Below the pieces are notes generated by a model. The model was not told the DNA's origin. It saw only the letters and a program-made list of their open reading frames with translations, and searched no databases. Shown here in pieces: positions 25,369 through 35,672 of a stretch of DNA of 64,000 bases. Source of the stretch: Cotesia glomerata. Taxonomy: Eukaryota; Arthropoda; Insecta; Hymenoptera; Braconidae. Both the position numbers and the translations under genes were made by a program. The DNA is taken from positions 20,201,603 to 20,265,602 of the forward strand of contig NC_058161.1 of the NCBI RefSeq assembly GCF_020080835.1. Reading direction: 5' to 3'. The first letter of the stretch is position 1; every line of letters begins with the position of its first letter.

Positions 25369-26015
25369 GAGGTTTTACTTGTATCACCTGGGCAGTGTTT
25401 TACAAGGGAGGGTGGGGTATTATTTCTCACTTCTCTTTGTTACACAGCACACTTTTTTCCCAGTTCTACTTTGTATTTACTTCCATCATTATTATCACTT
25501 CATTATACTCACTACTTCTTTTGACCCCACCCCCCTGCATGTCGGGATTTTTTCATTCCCAACACACACTTCTTAATGCGGCTGTGGACCGACTTGTGCC
25601 TTCTGTACCGCATTCACCCTGGTTCTTACCACTAGGGTATTGGAACAGAAACATGGGGAAACCACAGAAAAAACCCATGTTAGTACAGTCGGAGCTGGGT
25701 TAAGTCTACAGTGATTGATAAGAAATTCTTCTTTATCGACCACTGGAGCATTAGGTCCCTATCCTAGTGTGCAGAGATCCCTCGCGCTAGCCAATGCTGA
25801 CTAGAGTGATCACTCATTCAAGTTGTTGCTTAAATGGGTGATCACCCAAGTCAGACGTGTGCCGCCCGGCTATCTCTGCCACCTCCAGAGGCTGGCAACA
25901 TTAACGCACATATTTTTATTTATAATCACTGAAAAATATTGGTGCGTGTCGGGATCAAACCCGGGTCCCACTCTTTCGAAAAGCGGGCACCGAACCGACC
26001 AAGCTATTGCCAGCC
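25306..26015 (-). mobile_element. tRNA-headed SINE-like insertion with (TTA)n tail
   Basis: It lies between 20-bp direct repeats (25291-25310 and 26016-26035), which share sequence with the inverted partner of the broken arm, so they are a true target duplication. Read on the minus strand it starts with a tRNA-like head (26014 to about 25930, B-box GGGTTTGATCCC), has a body of about 550 bp and ends in a trinucleotide tail (25306-25366). At about 700 bp it is long for a SINE. A composite origin is possible. Confidence 0.75.
25930..26014 (-). repeat. tRNA-like SINE head
   Basis: On the minus strand it has GGCTGGCAATAGCTTGGTCG (A-box region) and ACCCGGGTTTGATCCCGAC (T-arm and B-box). The arrangement fits an RNA polymerase III promoter. 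It ends at the target duplication, so it is not a free tRNA gene. Confidence 0.65.
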
Positions 26016-26215
26016 TCTTCTAAAATGTTATTAATTAATTTAAAAATTAATTATAAGATAACAAAAGTATTTATACGTATTATTTTTTTATAGACATTCT
26101 TTACACTAGGAGGGTACTTGGATCTCCTTAAACTTTTCAAAGCAAAACTTATATTTTTCCCTTATTTAGAATTCTAAAAGCTGTATACTATACACTTTAT
26201 GTGTGCTTTACTCAA

Positions 26216-26336
26216 CAATTATACTTCAGAAGTAAACAACATGTTCACAATGTAAATTCACCTTTAACAGGACTACATATTAAAGGTACGGGCCGTATCA
26301 TAGGAGTCAACGACCTTACCTACGTAACGAATACAC
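26216..26336 (+). repeat. Segment repeated at 49151-49265
   Basis: About 115 bp matches 49151-49265 closely. Both copies stay open in the same frame, giving SKQHVHNVNSPL and GRIIGVNDLTYVTNT in each. There is no known domain. It may be a mobile-element piece or a gene fragment. Confidence 0.5.
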
Positions 26337-28007
26337 ATAAACTGGAGTTTAATACTCAGCGTGCTCTCTATATTGAACTATTTATGACGCCATTGATGAC
26401 GCGGATTGGCCTTGACATGAATTTCGTCCTGACGTCATCTAATCTATAGCTGAATACTTTCTAAGTCTAAAAATCTCAAGATCGCGACCATTACTGTTGG
26501 GGTAATGCGATTTCCTATACAAAATGAACTGAGCGTCGACCAGGGGCCTGTTCAATGTCGAAATTTAAGAATTAAAATCCAAAAAAAAAATAGAAAAATT
26601 TGAAAAATTATTTTCTACAAGCGAAACTGTCCGGTGTTTTGAACCTTGATTTGTATAATGCAGAAGCGTCTCAAACGTGTCTTTTTTACAGCACTTAGGT
26701 CATGTGGTTGAAACCCTCTGTCACTGTTTGGATCTGCCGAGTCCGGATCACGAATAGGGTCAATTCTTATCATAAATACCTCTCGTCAACGTTGTAATCA
26801 TAAAATCCCACCAACAATGTTCGATACCAATAATTGTTAAGATTATTAAGGTCGTAGACGGTCTTGCTGACATGACCTTGGAGTTTTAACTTTAATCAAC
26901 TCAAAACTTTTATTTTTATGAAAATTACCTTCTATGGTTACATTGGGAACAGTTATGCTGCTTGATACTAAAAAATCTAGCGATATTGCACGCTCGTTTA
27001 TGAATAATATCCCTTTCAATGAAATCAATTTCGGATTTTGTGGAGATCCATTAGCATCTATCTCGTGAAGTATTAAATCCACTCAGAATATAAGTGGCTT
27101 AAATAAAAAAAGATTCATAAGACACATAGAAAATAACTTTAATTTTATCATAATTATCAGTTGATTCATCCAACCGCAAACCTTACTTACTAATAACATT
27201 GAATTTATTGCCTCTTTTCCTTTGCAGTTTACTTATGACATTGTTGATACTTCGAGTAGTACAATCCATGATTACAAATCGACAAAACAACTAATGTGCT
27301 ATCATTATCATTCTCATTAAAAAAAAAGGCAGTTGCTCGAAGCCACCCCAAAGAAAGCTTGCCTGAATCTTCTAAACCCTATTTAAAACCTCTGTTTCTT
27401 CAGTGAAAGCCATTCCCTTAAGAAACACACCAATATTGAAATTCCGCGATTTTATGATAACGTTAAGTTCACATAACGATTGACTCGGTCGTAAAATATG
27501 ACAAATCATAATGTTAATCCGAAAATATTTACAAAATCTGTTTTCGTTCGAATGCGAGAATAGCTGTTATCAAAAGACATAAAAGACATTTTTAATAGAA
27601 TAATAACTTATTTAACAGTTCATAACGGATGAGATTCTACGCCGTAGTATTGTGAGTCATGGTTGAACCATGCTTAATTAATTTTTTCTCTTTTCTGTGT
27701 TAAAGTTATTAAAAATGAATATTAAGTCTATATTAAACTAAAAATAGTTTAAGAAACTATCTATTGTGATTTAATATCTATATTAGTAAGAGAATAACGA
27801 AAATATTGTGTTCAGGATAGACATATGATAAAATTAGTTTTTTTAGTGAAATTAAGTATCATTGCAAAGGTCTACATTTGAATTTGTTTCTTTTCAAGAT
27901 TTCATTTCATTTTCATCGATAGTCAATTTATTATGATAAGTATTTAGACTACATTAAAAAATACTCTATCTCTAGATACATTATTAAGAAATGACCTTGT
28001 ATCTTGT
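26337..28007. other. No gene recognised
   Basis: A 78-codon minus-strand opening (27082-26846) has no recognisable domain. Nearby minus-strand text 'LDESTDNYDK' (about 27140-27170) hints at a decayed hAT transposase, but it is too short to call. Confidence 0.35.
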
Positions 28008-28231
28008 AAAATATTGACATTTTTAAAGATATAAGCTCATCCCGACATTACACTTATCGAGATCTTTCATTTGAATATCCACATCAATTTTTCATATATT
28101 TTATATATTTGTATATATCACATATATGTATATATGGAAAATATATCAAAAATGCAAGTGGGTACTCAAATGAAAGCTCTTGATGATTCTAATATCGGAA
28201 TGAGCTTATATCACAAAAACATCAATATTTA
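28008..28231. repeat. Palindrome downstream of the first PTP gene
   Basis: Arms of about 100 bp: ATATAAGCTCATCCCGACAT near 28029 is mirrored near 28193-28215, with paired TCTTTCATTTGA segments. The loop is AT-rich (28090-28140). It is a MITE or long hairpin with no ORF. Confidence 0.7.
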
Positions 28232-28620
28232 AGAAAGTACATAGCAATTTAACAAAATTCATTATTTAATAAAGCAAAATTTTATTTATAGTTCACAAGC
28301 CATATAGTGACTGCAAAGTTGCTAGTAATGAACAATTTTATCTCAAAAACATTTAATTAATGGTGATGCTATTTTATACTCCTAATTTAGAGAACCATAT
28401 TTTTTTCTTAATCTACAAGACATTTTGACACTTTTACAGTCAAATATATATATATTGTATATGTATATATACTGTTTCAAAAAATACATTGCATTTTACC
28501 TCTCACTCTAATTATATCACAAATTTGTACTTACATAAATATATATCACAATTACAATTACACTATCACAAAAACATGTTATCCTAACGGCAGTGCCAAC
28601 CCTACCCAAACAATAAACAC

Positions 28621-29442
28621 TCAAAAAACAGATGGTCGTTTGAAAAGTAAACAATACTTCCGAACACGATCTCTAAAAGACACATTACTGGGGTCGCTGT
28701 CATCTTGTTCTTTCTTCCAAAGGAACGCGCCTTTGATATGCTGCACGGTTTTATCAATGAATGCTTGTTTTTCCGTGCTGATAGATTCAAAGGACACTTG
28801 ATACTTAACATCCAAAATGGTGTTAGACACCGAAACTGGTTGCTCCTCTGTCAACTGGTCCAAGCAGATGTCAATCGCACAAATCGACACCAACCTTTCA
28901 AACCGCGTGGCGCTGTACATCACAATTGGGCACATTTCACTTTCCTTTTGTTCCGATGAAATTGTGCCTTCATACTTTTTGTTCACAATCTTCCAAAAAG
29001 ATATCAGCTGTGCAGAGTAAAAAGGTGTCTGTTGATCAGGAAATTCATGGTATTGATAATGCGTTATCTTCCTTGACTTATTTTCTTTGTTGTTTTTCAC
29101 CGTCAAGGTTATCTGAGTGTAATATTTATCGGTTATAGTCTTCTTCCATAGAGTGAATTGTCCGACAGTGTACGCCAAGGTTGAATCGCTATTCAGCCAT
29201 TTTTGCCTTATGTAATGACCCTTGTCAAATCGCACTATCACTCTGCTATCAGTCTTCCATATCAATTCCCAAAAATTAGGATATAAAAAATCAGATGCTG
29301 GTTTTTTGATGACCATAAACTTCTTTGGGATGTTATTGCCATCAACGAAACTCGCAGAAGTATCTAATTTAATATTCTTGATTACTGAATCATAGCTCGA
29401 TCTTCTGGAGTTATTCTGCAAAATTGCGCTCTTAGAATTCAT
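28621..29442 (-). CDS. Bracovirus-type PTP-like protein, catalytically dead
   Basis: Protein tyrosine phosphatase fold of the kind encoded by bracovirus segments. Active members are proposed to act on host haemocyte signalling. The ORF is intact (273 codons) with ATG at 29442; an in-frame stop lies shortly upstream. The usual substrate-recognition N-terminus is shortened. Visible landmarks are SFVDG (31-35), FWELIWKTDSRVIV (57-70), FPD in place of the WPD loop (134-136) and the ICAIDICLDQL helix (187-197). The P-loop reads MYSATRFER (175-183), so the Cys of the HCxxGxxR signature is replaced by Tyr and the Gly residues are gone. No phosphatase activity is expected. A role as a substrate trap or binder is possible but unshown. 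It is more diverged than the other two copies, yet open throughout, which may mean it is still constrained. Confidence 0.78.
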   Translation of the reverse strand: MNSKSAILQNNSRRSSYDSVIKNIKLDTSASFVDGNNIPKKFMVIKKPASDFLYPNFWELIWKTDSRVIVRFDKGHYIRQKWLNSDSTLAYTVGQFTLWKKTITDKYYTQITLTVKNNKENKSRKITHYQYHEFPDQQTPFYSAQLISFWKIVNKKYEGTISSEQKESEMCPIVMYSATRFERLVSICAIDICLDQLTEEQPVSVSNTILDVKYQVSFESISTEKQAFIDKTVQHIKGAFLWKKEQDDSDPSNVSFRDRVRKYCLLFKRPSVF

Positions 29443-29654
29443 ATTTTTTAATCCTCTGGATATCCACTAGTGTCGCAAGTAATGGTTGTATAAAACTGAG
29501 GCCTAATTAGGTCGTATTTATCTTATAACAGACTTTCCTGTACGATATTTTTAGAGTTATTACATGTTATGATATGATGTATACAATGGGTGGAAAGGGG
29601 AAAAATTGATCACTTTCTTACGGAAGTTCGAGCGTAATGATTCAAAATAGTGTT

Positions 29655-29818
29655 AAAATATTTTTCCACTTCTTACATCCTTCACAAAGACTCACTATCT
29701 GCATGTTGAGAATCGCATAGTGCTCTCGAAAAGTCCTTTCGACGTATCTTGGTCCTGATTCGGCTACTTGCTCCAAATAATGGCAGTTGTTGTGCATCAC
29801 AAAAAGGTCCGTAGCCAT
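29655..29818 (-). pseudogene. Orphan N-terminal PTP fragment
   Basis: ATG at 29818 opens about 54 codons closely matching the N-terminus of the third PTP (61180 down to about 61025). Shared parts are MATDLFVMHN, RYVERTFREHY and LCEGCKKW. Homology stops at about 29655 and a stop codon follows within a few codons, so the catalytic domain is absent. It lies about 210 bp upstream of the first PTP ORF on the same strand. I see no convincing splice path joining them, but the possibility cannot be excluded. Confidence 0.75.
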
Positions 29819-29917
29819 TGTAAAGAAAAACTTTTAGCTTTATTATGATAAAGCTAGAAAATTAACGTTGCAATAATTCCAATTGATTCCGTACTAGGCT
29901 CCGGTGATGATCAACGC

Positions 29918-29927
29918 CTTTATATAA
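29918..29927 (-). promoter_or_regulatory. TATA box of the orphan PTP fragment
   Basis: TTATATAAAG on the minus strand about 100 bp before the ATG at 29818. The region from the ATG through the TATA box is shared with the third PTP (61281), so the duplicated block carries its own promoter. Confidence 0.55.
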
Positions 29928-30440
29928 CCTCTCTTATCATCATCATTTTTATTGACTGGTTTATCAACACTGACTTTTAACCACAATGGAGATAAATGCG
30001 CGTCAATATGTGTTTATTAATGATACCTAACGTGGTTCAATTAGAGAACAAATAAGTTATTTCATAATCTTTTGTAACGTAAGCTTAAGGAAATCCACGC
30101 GAAGTAGTCAGATTTTTAAAACTTCCTGAAAATTTGTAAATTCAATCTAAGTAATAATTAATAAAAAAATTAAAAAAAAGATAGACCCTGAAGGCCATCC
30201 GTGTAACTTCCCGCCAATTCTATACCTAAACGCTTGAAATTGCACTTATTAATGACGTTTTTGAGCTCTTCGAGCTCATAAATACAATTTGTGTATTATT
30301 TTGAGCTCTCCGAGCTCAAAAAATAGCTTTTGTATCTTTTTGAGCTCTTCGAACTGAAAAGTTTGATAAAACAATATTTTTTGAATTTTCAAACCGCAAT
30401 AACTTTTGAATGAATGAACCGATTTTTACGTGGTTGGCGC

Positions 30441-31016
30441 CCACACTGAAAAAATATGTATACGCATATATGCTGACAAAAATACATATACGTCGCACAT
30501 ATAAAATACAGGGTGTCCCAAAAGTCACGGACGCCATTGTAGCATCTGATGAAAAAAATAATTCTGAGATGAAAAGTCCTTAGCCATTTTTCAATTAACC
30601 GCATAGATAATTAATTATTAATTAAAAATAACGTCTCTTTATTTGTTAGAGAAAGAGCGCCAGTGTCCAGTAAAATATGTGCCAAACAAAGACATAACTA
30701 ACTGTATGACTAACTAGTTTCTATAGCTAACGTAGTCACACATATTTACTTACACCTTCACACGTGCAAGCGTCTTTGTTGGAACGCACTTGACTTGACA
30801 CTAGTGCTCTCTCTCTAACGCATAAAAGGACGTTATTTTGATTAATAATTAGTTATCTATGCGTCTGATTAAAAAGTGGCTAAGGACTTTTCATCTCAGA
30901 ATTATTTTGTTTATTAGATGCTACAAAGGCGTCCGTTACTTCTGGGACACTCTGTATATATGCTACATACTTTTTTTTGCCCCCGTATAAGCGGCGTATA
31001 TTTTTTTTCAGTACGG
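30441..31016. repeat. MITE inserted in the (CA)n-MITE
   Basis: It breaks GGTTGGCG|GCATTCGACG, which is intact at 61794-61810. The ends are inverted: CCCACACTGAAAAAATAT and the complement of ATATTTTTTTTCAGTACGGG. About 575 bp, of which about 445 is a further nested element. Confidence 0.75.
30509..30954. repeat. Palindromic mariner-like MITE
   Basis: CAGGGTGTCCCAAAAGTCAC at 30509 is mirrored by the complement ending at 30954, and both sides abut TA, as expected for Tc1/mariner-type insertion. The arms match for about 150 bp. No transposase. Confidence 0.75.
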
Positions 31017-31258
31017 GCGGCATTCGACGCAGTTTTTTAAGCTTCATAAAGAATTTTCAAGTTTAAATTGATAGAGCGAAAAATTTCGGAGAAATTCCAA
31101 AAAAACACATTTTTCGGTTTTCTTTCATCAACGATAACTCACGAGCGAATCAACCGATTTTGACCGGACTGGCGGTGATCGACGTGGTTTTTTTATGTTA
31201 AGAGCTGATTATTTTTTGGAATTGATCGGTGAAGCCGTTTTAAAGTAATTCCAAAAAA

Positions 31259-31294
<36 letters not shown>

Positions 31295-31522
31295 AGACAC
31301 CATCGCGGGAATAGTCAGGAAAGCTTCCTAGGACCGCGAAACGTCGCGATTCGATGATTTTCGTAAAACGGGGTGAAAATAACAACTTCCCGATTTTTGA
31401 AAATCTTGAAAGAAAAAAATTCTGAAATAAAAAATAATATAAATTTACTTAATTGAATCCTTTATTTACATTCATATTTTAGCTAATGTACATTTTTAAC
31501 TTCCCGTTAAGAAAATCGAAGA

Positions 31523-31622
31523 NNNNNNNNNNNNNNNNNNNNNNNNNNNNNNNNNNNNNNNNNNNNNNNNNNNNNNNNNNNNNNNNNNNNNNNNNNNNNN
31601 NNNNNNNNNNNNNNNNNNNNNN
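31523..31622. other. Assembly gap (100 N)
   Basis: Exactly 100 N, a fixed-size scaffold gap of unknown true length. The left flank is an inverted (CA)n-MITE right end (AACTTCCCGTTAAGAAAATC), so a CA/TG array probably lies in the gap. Confidence 0.95.
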
Positions 31623-31639
31623 ATAATTTATTAATCAAC

Positions 31640-33062
31640 TAGACGACCCGGTGAACTTCGTATCATCTACATATATTTTTGAAAAGTATAGTCAAAACTT
31701 AATACAAAATTTTTATTTACATTAAATGCAACGTATTTATAAACTTAATTAATTTAAAGCTTTCTGATGGAATACATTTTTTATCTTTTCTTGCGGTGCG
31801 TAAATATATAAGATGGTGGTTTTCTGACTCACGAACACGCGACGTATAATTTCCCATGCACGAAACACGGAAACTCCGATTTGATTCCCCACATTTGATT
31901 AACTTCGACAACCCAAGTCAGGTCGTCTTCTCCTTGGTATTTTGAAACAATAACAATAAAAATTTCCTTTGCGCACTGACAAACTGATGATAGATTTTAT
32001 TAATTGGCTTGAAATTAATTTATTTCTTTTAACAACTAACTGACACTTTTTTTATTTCTCGAAAACAAAACAGACCAAAAAGATCTGACCTCACTTCACA
32101 GCTAGGGAACGGACCCAAAGAAATCAGACCTCATTACTCAGCTCAGAACATTGTGTATTGAAAAACCAAATTGTCATTTTTAGTATTTTCTGTTGTTTAT
32201 TATTTATGTTTTTCACCGTTTAAAACCTTCTTCCCTGAACTTCCAAAATTTCCTGTTTCTCTTGAGATTTTATCAAATTTTATATCTGTAAGAACTGATA
32301 TTTGAAGAATATGAATTTTTGACACTTAATACCCCTGCACTCTTATGTGAGGGGAGGAATTTCATAAGATCCTATTCGAGATGATTCTTACATTATAAAT
32401 AAAATATTCTTACAAAACTTCGAGTCTATAGAAACTATTGTTTGGAAATGAACGTTTTTCATTGCTGACGTCCCCGCAATCCTCTTTTTGGGGTTAGAAT
32501 TTGACAAAATCTAATTCTGAAGCTGAACTTAAAATTATACACGAAGATTCCTACCAAATTCTAGAGTCTGTAGGAAAGTTACAGTTTGGAGATAGAAATT
32601 TTAAGAGTTTTAACACCCACCCCCGCAATCTTTATTGGGGGTGGGTTGCTGTAAAATCCGCTCTTTAAACATTTCCGCACCATTACAGGAAGAGTCCAAC
32701 TAAATTCGCCATCTGTAGCATATAAAGTTTTAAAATTAAAAATTTTCATTGTTAATAATCTGCCCCGCAACCCCTGTGGAGTGAGCTATCGCAGAATTCG
32801 TCCATAGATTATTTATTTGTCCCCCACAGAAGATTCCTACCAAATTTGGGGTCTATAGGATCCATAGTTTAAAAACGGGAATTATTCATTGTTAACGCCC
32901 CCGCAATTCTCTTTGGGGGAGGATTTTTTGAAAATTTTTTTGCATACAAACCTTCTCCTGAAAATTCTGAAGACAAAAAAAAAAAATTAGCCCAATCGGT
33001 CCAGCCGTTCTCAAGTGATGCGTGGACATACATGCGGCATTTTATTTTTATTTATATAGATA
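31640..33062. repeat. ACTAG-type repeat with internal degenerate units
   Basis: It opens ACTAGACGACCCGGTGAACT and ends with CCAATCGGTCCAGCCGTTCT ... TTATATAGATAG, the plan of the unit at 22299-23612. Bases 32330-32960 hold about five degenerate units of 120-150 bp, each with a CCCCGCAAT(C/T) core followed by a TTGGGG run. No ORF. Confidence 0.6.
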
Positions 33063-33174
33063 GTATTTTTTGTGGATGAAATAATAGGAACTGTATTAAT
33101 TAACTTAACTTATAAAAATTGATTATGTATACGATTTGCATTACTTGTAGTTATTTCAAACTCTGCTTTGCAAG

Positions 33175-33250
33175 TAAGTCTCGTAGGTAAACAGGTAAAG
33201 GCAAGTTAGCCTTTTTAAGTGTCAGGTCCCCGGTTCGATCCCTCGCGCAT
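33175..33250 (+). repeat. tRNA-like segment
   Basis: A GTAGGTAAACAGGTAAAGGC A-box-like part and CCCCGGTTCGATCCCTCG (B-box). The anticodon arm does not pair well. Likely a SINE head or tRNA pseudogene. Confidence 0.45.
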
Positions 33251-33265
33251 GTCGCAATTTCTTTT

Positions 33266-33880
33266 TATTTTATTTATTTATTTATTTAATTGGCCATGAA
33301 GTCGAAACTCTTTAAATTCAAAATTGATACAGACAAAAATCTTAATATAATATATAAAGTAGTGTGTTAAGTAGTATATATAAAGTATATATATAAAGTA
33401 GTATATATAATGTAGTGTGTGTTGCAAACACTCCAGTCACTCAATCACTCAATCATCACTAAATTCTAATACACAATGAATACATATTATGATCTATCAG
33501 ATTGTAAAAAGAAATATTCATAACAAGCAGTTCGAGGAAACTCCATAAACGTTGGTAACGTCGTACAATCAGCTGGTAATTGATTCCAGATTTTAACCGC
33601 AGATATCAAGAAGGCTGATTTTTTCATACTTCGCTGAATGATAAACCGGTAACTCAAAGATGAAGTCTTTGACGGAATATCTCTCTCCCTCGGCGTAGGC
33701 GAGGCTCAAGAATTTCTAAGTCTCGCCTAATTAGAGGGCTTTTGATTAAGATAAAATGCTTTATAAATAAGACACGATAAGAAAAATTTATGCCTAGAAC
33801 TAAGTGTCAGCCAACGAAGCTCAGTATAAATATTGAGTAACATGTTCATACTTTGATATTTTAAAAATGTATCGTACCTG
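33266..33880 (-). pseudogene. CR1/Jockey-like LINE 3' fragment
   Basis: On the minus strand, despite stops, it reads the RT C-terminal region (RHKFFLSCLIYKAF, then SAVKIWNQLPADCTTLPT near 33580). A short 3' UTR ends in (AAAT)n at 33266-33290. The polymerase core is absent. Confidence 0.6.
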
Positions 33881-34197
33881 AAGCATTTAATTTTCTCTGA
33901 AGTCTATGACCCAGATTTTTACTTTTTGTATTTGAGTATTTTAGTTTATTTTTTATTAATTACTTAAAAATTAATAGAAATAATTATTGTTATTAGTGCG
34001 GCGATTATTATTTAATTATTTGTATTTATTTGAGATTCAATAATTTTATATTATTGTTACCGAAAGGTATGACCTAAATTAAAGAAATTAAGCGTGTGAG
34101 AAATTATTACGAGAAGCCGAGCGAATTAATTGTAAAAGAAATTAAAAGACTGGGCAAATTGTTCTAAGTTCCGAACAAGATTTAGTATGGAAAATCA

Positions 34198-34392
34198 ACG
34201 AATGGATATATAATGAAAGAAATTGCGATTAAAATAATAAAGAATTGTGAATTTGACGAAACGAATGGATAGAAAATGAAGGAAATTACGATTAAAATAA
34301 TAAAGAATTGAGTTTCGAAAATAAAAACTTAGAATTTGGCGAGACGAATGGATAGAAAATGAAGGAAATTACGATTAAAATAATAAATAATT
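34198..34392 (+). repeat. Three-copy tandem repeat
   Basis: Three units starting at about 34198, 34260 and 34345 share GAATGGATA...AATGAA(A/G)GAAATT(A/G)CGATTAAAATAATAAA. Unit spacing is 62 and 85 bp. No coding meaning seen. The rest of 33881-34395 is AT-rich with no gene. Confidence 0.7.
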
Positions 34393-34395
34393 ATT

Positions 34396-34828
34396 TTTTC
34401 TGCCCTCCAGGCGGAAAGTGGCAACTTTCGGCCCGCTGCGCTAAACGAAATTACCGCTTTCCGCCTCTGTCGGACAGAAAAATAGTATACAAACCTATGG
34501 CAGGAAAATAATAAATATCTCAGATCACATATATGTCGACCTCGGCTTCGCCTCGGGCAACATATATGTGTTCTGAGACATTTCTCATTTTCTTGCCACA
34601 GGTGTGTAATATACTATTTCTGCCCTCCGGCCGGAAAGTGGCAACGTTCTGGCCGCTGCGCTAAACAAAGTTACCACATTCCAGCTACGTCGAGCAGAAA
34701 ATTAGTATACACACCTTGGCCAGTAAATAAGAAAGCCTCAGATCACATGTTTGTCAACCTCGGCCAACAATTACATGTGATCTGAGACTTTTCTTATTTT
34801 ACTGGCCTAGGTATGTAATATACTATTG
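34396..34828. repeat. Tandem pair of double-hairpin units
   Basis: Two units of about 215 bp (about 34396-34611 and 34612-34828). Each has hairpin 1, a stem of about 33 bp around the loop GCCCGCTGCGCTAAA (TTCTGCCCTCC... pairing with ...GGACAGAA). Hairpin 2 is a stem of about 50 bp from GTATACA(A/C)ACCT to GTAATATAC; in unit 1 its loop holds CCTCGGCTTCGCCTCGGG. The two units are diverged but both keep stem pairing. Confidence 0.75.
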
Positions 34829-35672
34829 AATGCTAGTTCGAGGACACCGGACAGGTGTCTAAAACGACCCTTCCGGTTCGTTACAAGAGAGTTAGGGGAA
34901 AAATGATAAACGCCAAAATTTGGCTCGACAAAGCAAGCAGTTCTTTCTCGGGAGAATTACTCGGTTGAATACTCTTCACCAAGTAATTCGAGAGGATGAT
35001 ACTCTACCTGGAGTCTGACAAAGGCCCAGGTAAGTATCGTGAACCGACCGGATGAAAGTGCTTCTCCCCGTGCCGAAGCCTTCAGCTGAGGTACGGTAGG
35101 TGATCATAGTCGTGTAGGTGGGATCGAGTTGGAGACTATCCTCTCGATCCTTGGGGACGGCGATTAGGAGGTTAAGGAAGTCGGCTAGATACCTCGACTT
35201 CGGGGACCTGGCTGGCAGCACCGCGGGAGAAGGGAGTTGGAGACTATCCTCTCGTTTCTCCGGGGGAATCCCGAGTGGGAAATTGACCCACTAGCGCCGC
35301 GAACTGGAGAACGCGATTTTTTTCTTTTTTTTTGAGTTTGAACCGCGAATACCGTCGTGTATGTTTGGATAGAAAGTTTCTATCGTATTAGTGTATATTG
35401 CTTATATTGTTTCTTGATTTTGAACCGCGTTAATGATTTTGAACCGCCAATCTGTGTGAAAAGAGTGTTCTAATGTATTGTTTATATTGTTTAATTTGCT
35501 TATATTGTTTATATCGTTTATTAATATGATCAGGCCAATAAAGAGGTTTCCTTTTTTTTTTTATTTATTTAAAATGAAGTGTTTTGTTTATATTTTGTTA
35601 TTGATAATGTGATCCCCGTTTATGACCCTGGACTCCGGCGAGCAAATTTCGAGCCGGGGACTAATTAGATAA
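34829..35672. other. GC-richer block, possible LTR remnant
   Basis: 34830-35300 is clearly richer in GC than its surroundings and repeats GTTGGAGACTATCCTCTCG at about 35128 and 35236. A CCAATAAAGAGG polyadenylation-like site is near 35536. No coding domain. It could be an LTR or untranslated part of an old retroelement. Confidence 0.35.

Larger units (their letters stand above)
24364..26215. mobile_element. Foldback element interrupted by a SINE
   Basis: Inverted arms of about 400 bp: 24364-24775 pairs with 25088-25300 plus 26030-26215. The outer ends read TTGAGTAAAGCACACATAAA and its complement. The right arm is split by the SINE at 25306-26015. An arm fragment recurs at about 62275-62415. 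No ORF. Confidence 0.82.
30180..31405 (+). repeat. (CA)n-MITE copy hosting nested insertions
   Basis: The left end GACCCTGAAGGCCATCC / AACTTCCCGCC (30183-30215), GAGCTC palindromes, and the first module to 30440 are followed by an insertion to 31016. The second module, (CA)n at 31261-31289 and AACAACTTCCCGATTTTTG (about 31380) come after it. Same family as 61545-62275. Confidence 0.82.
29655..31522 (-). repeat. Segmental duplicate of 61025-62768
   Basis: PTP N-terminus, 5' region, (CA)n-MITE and the 110-bp stretch before the gap (about 31410-31522) all have counterparts in the same order at 61025-62768. Differences: this copy gained the insertion at 30441-31016, the other gained AT-rich sequence at about 62275-62660. 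Both copies end in or near an N gap. Confidence 0.85.

Noticed and set aside
26846..27200. Decayed hAT transposase or viral gene on the minus strand
   Set aside because: One DESTD-like string and no further motifs; too short to support a call.
29443..29818. Single spliced PTP gene joining the 29.8 kb N-terminus to the 29.4 kb ORF
   Set aside because: A GTAAG occurs near 29620, but there is no good acceptor in frame, and the N-terminal fragment is explained by segmental duplication from the 61 kb region.
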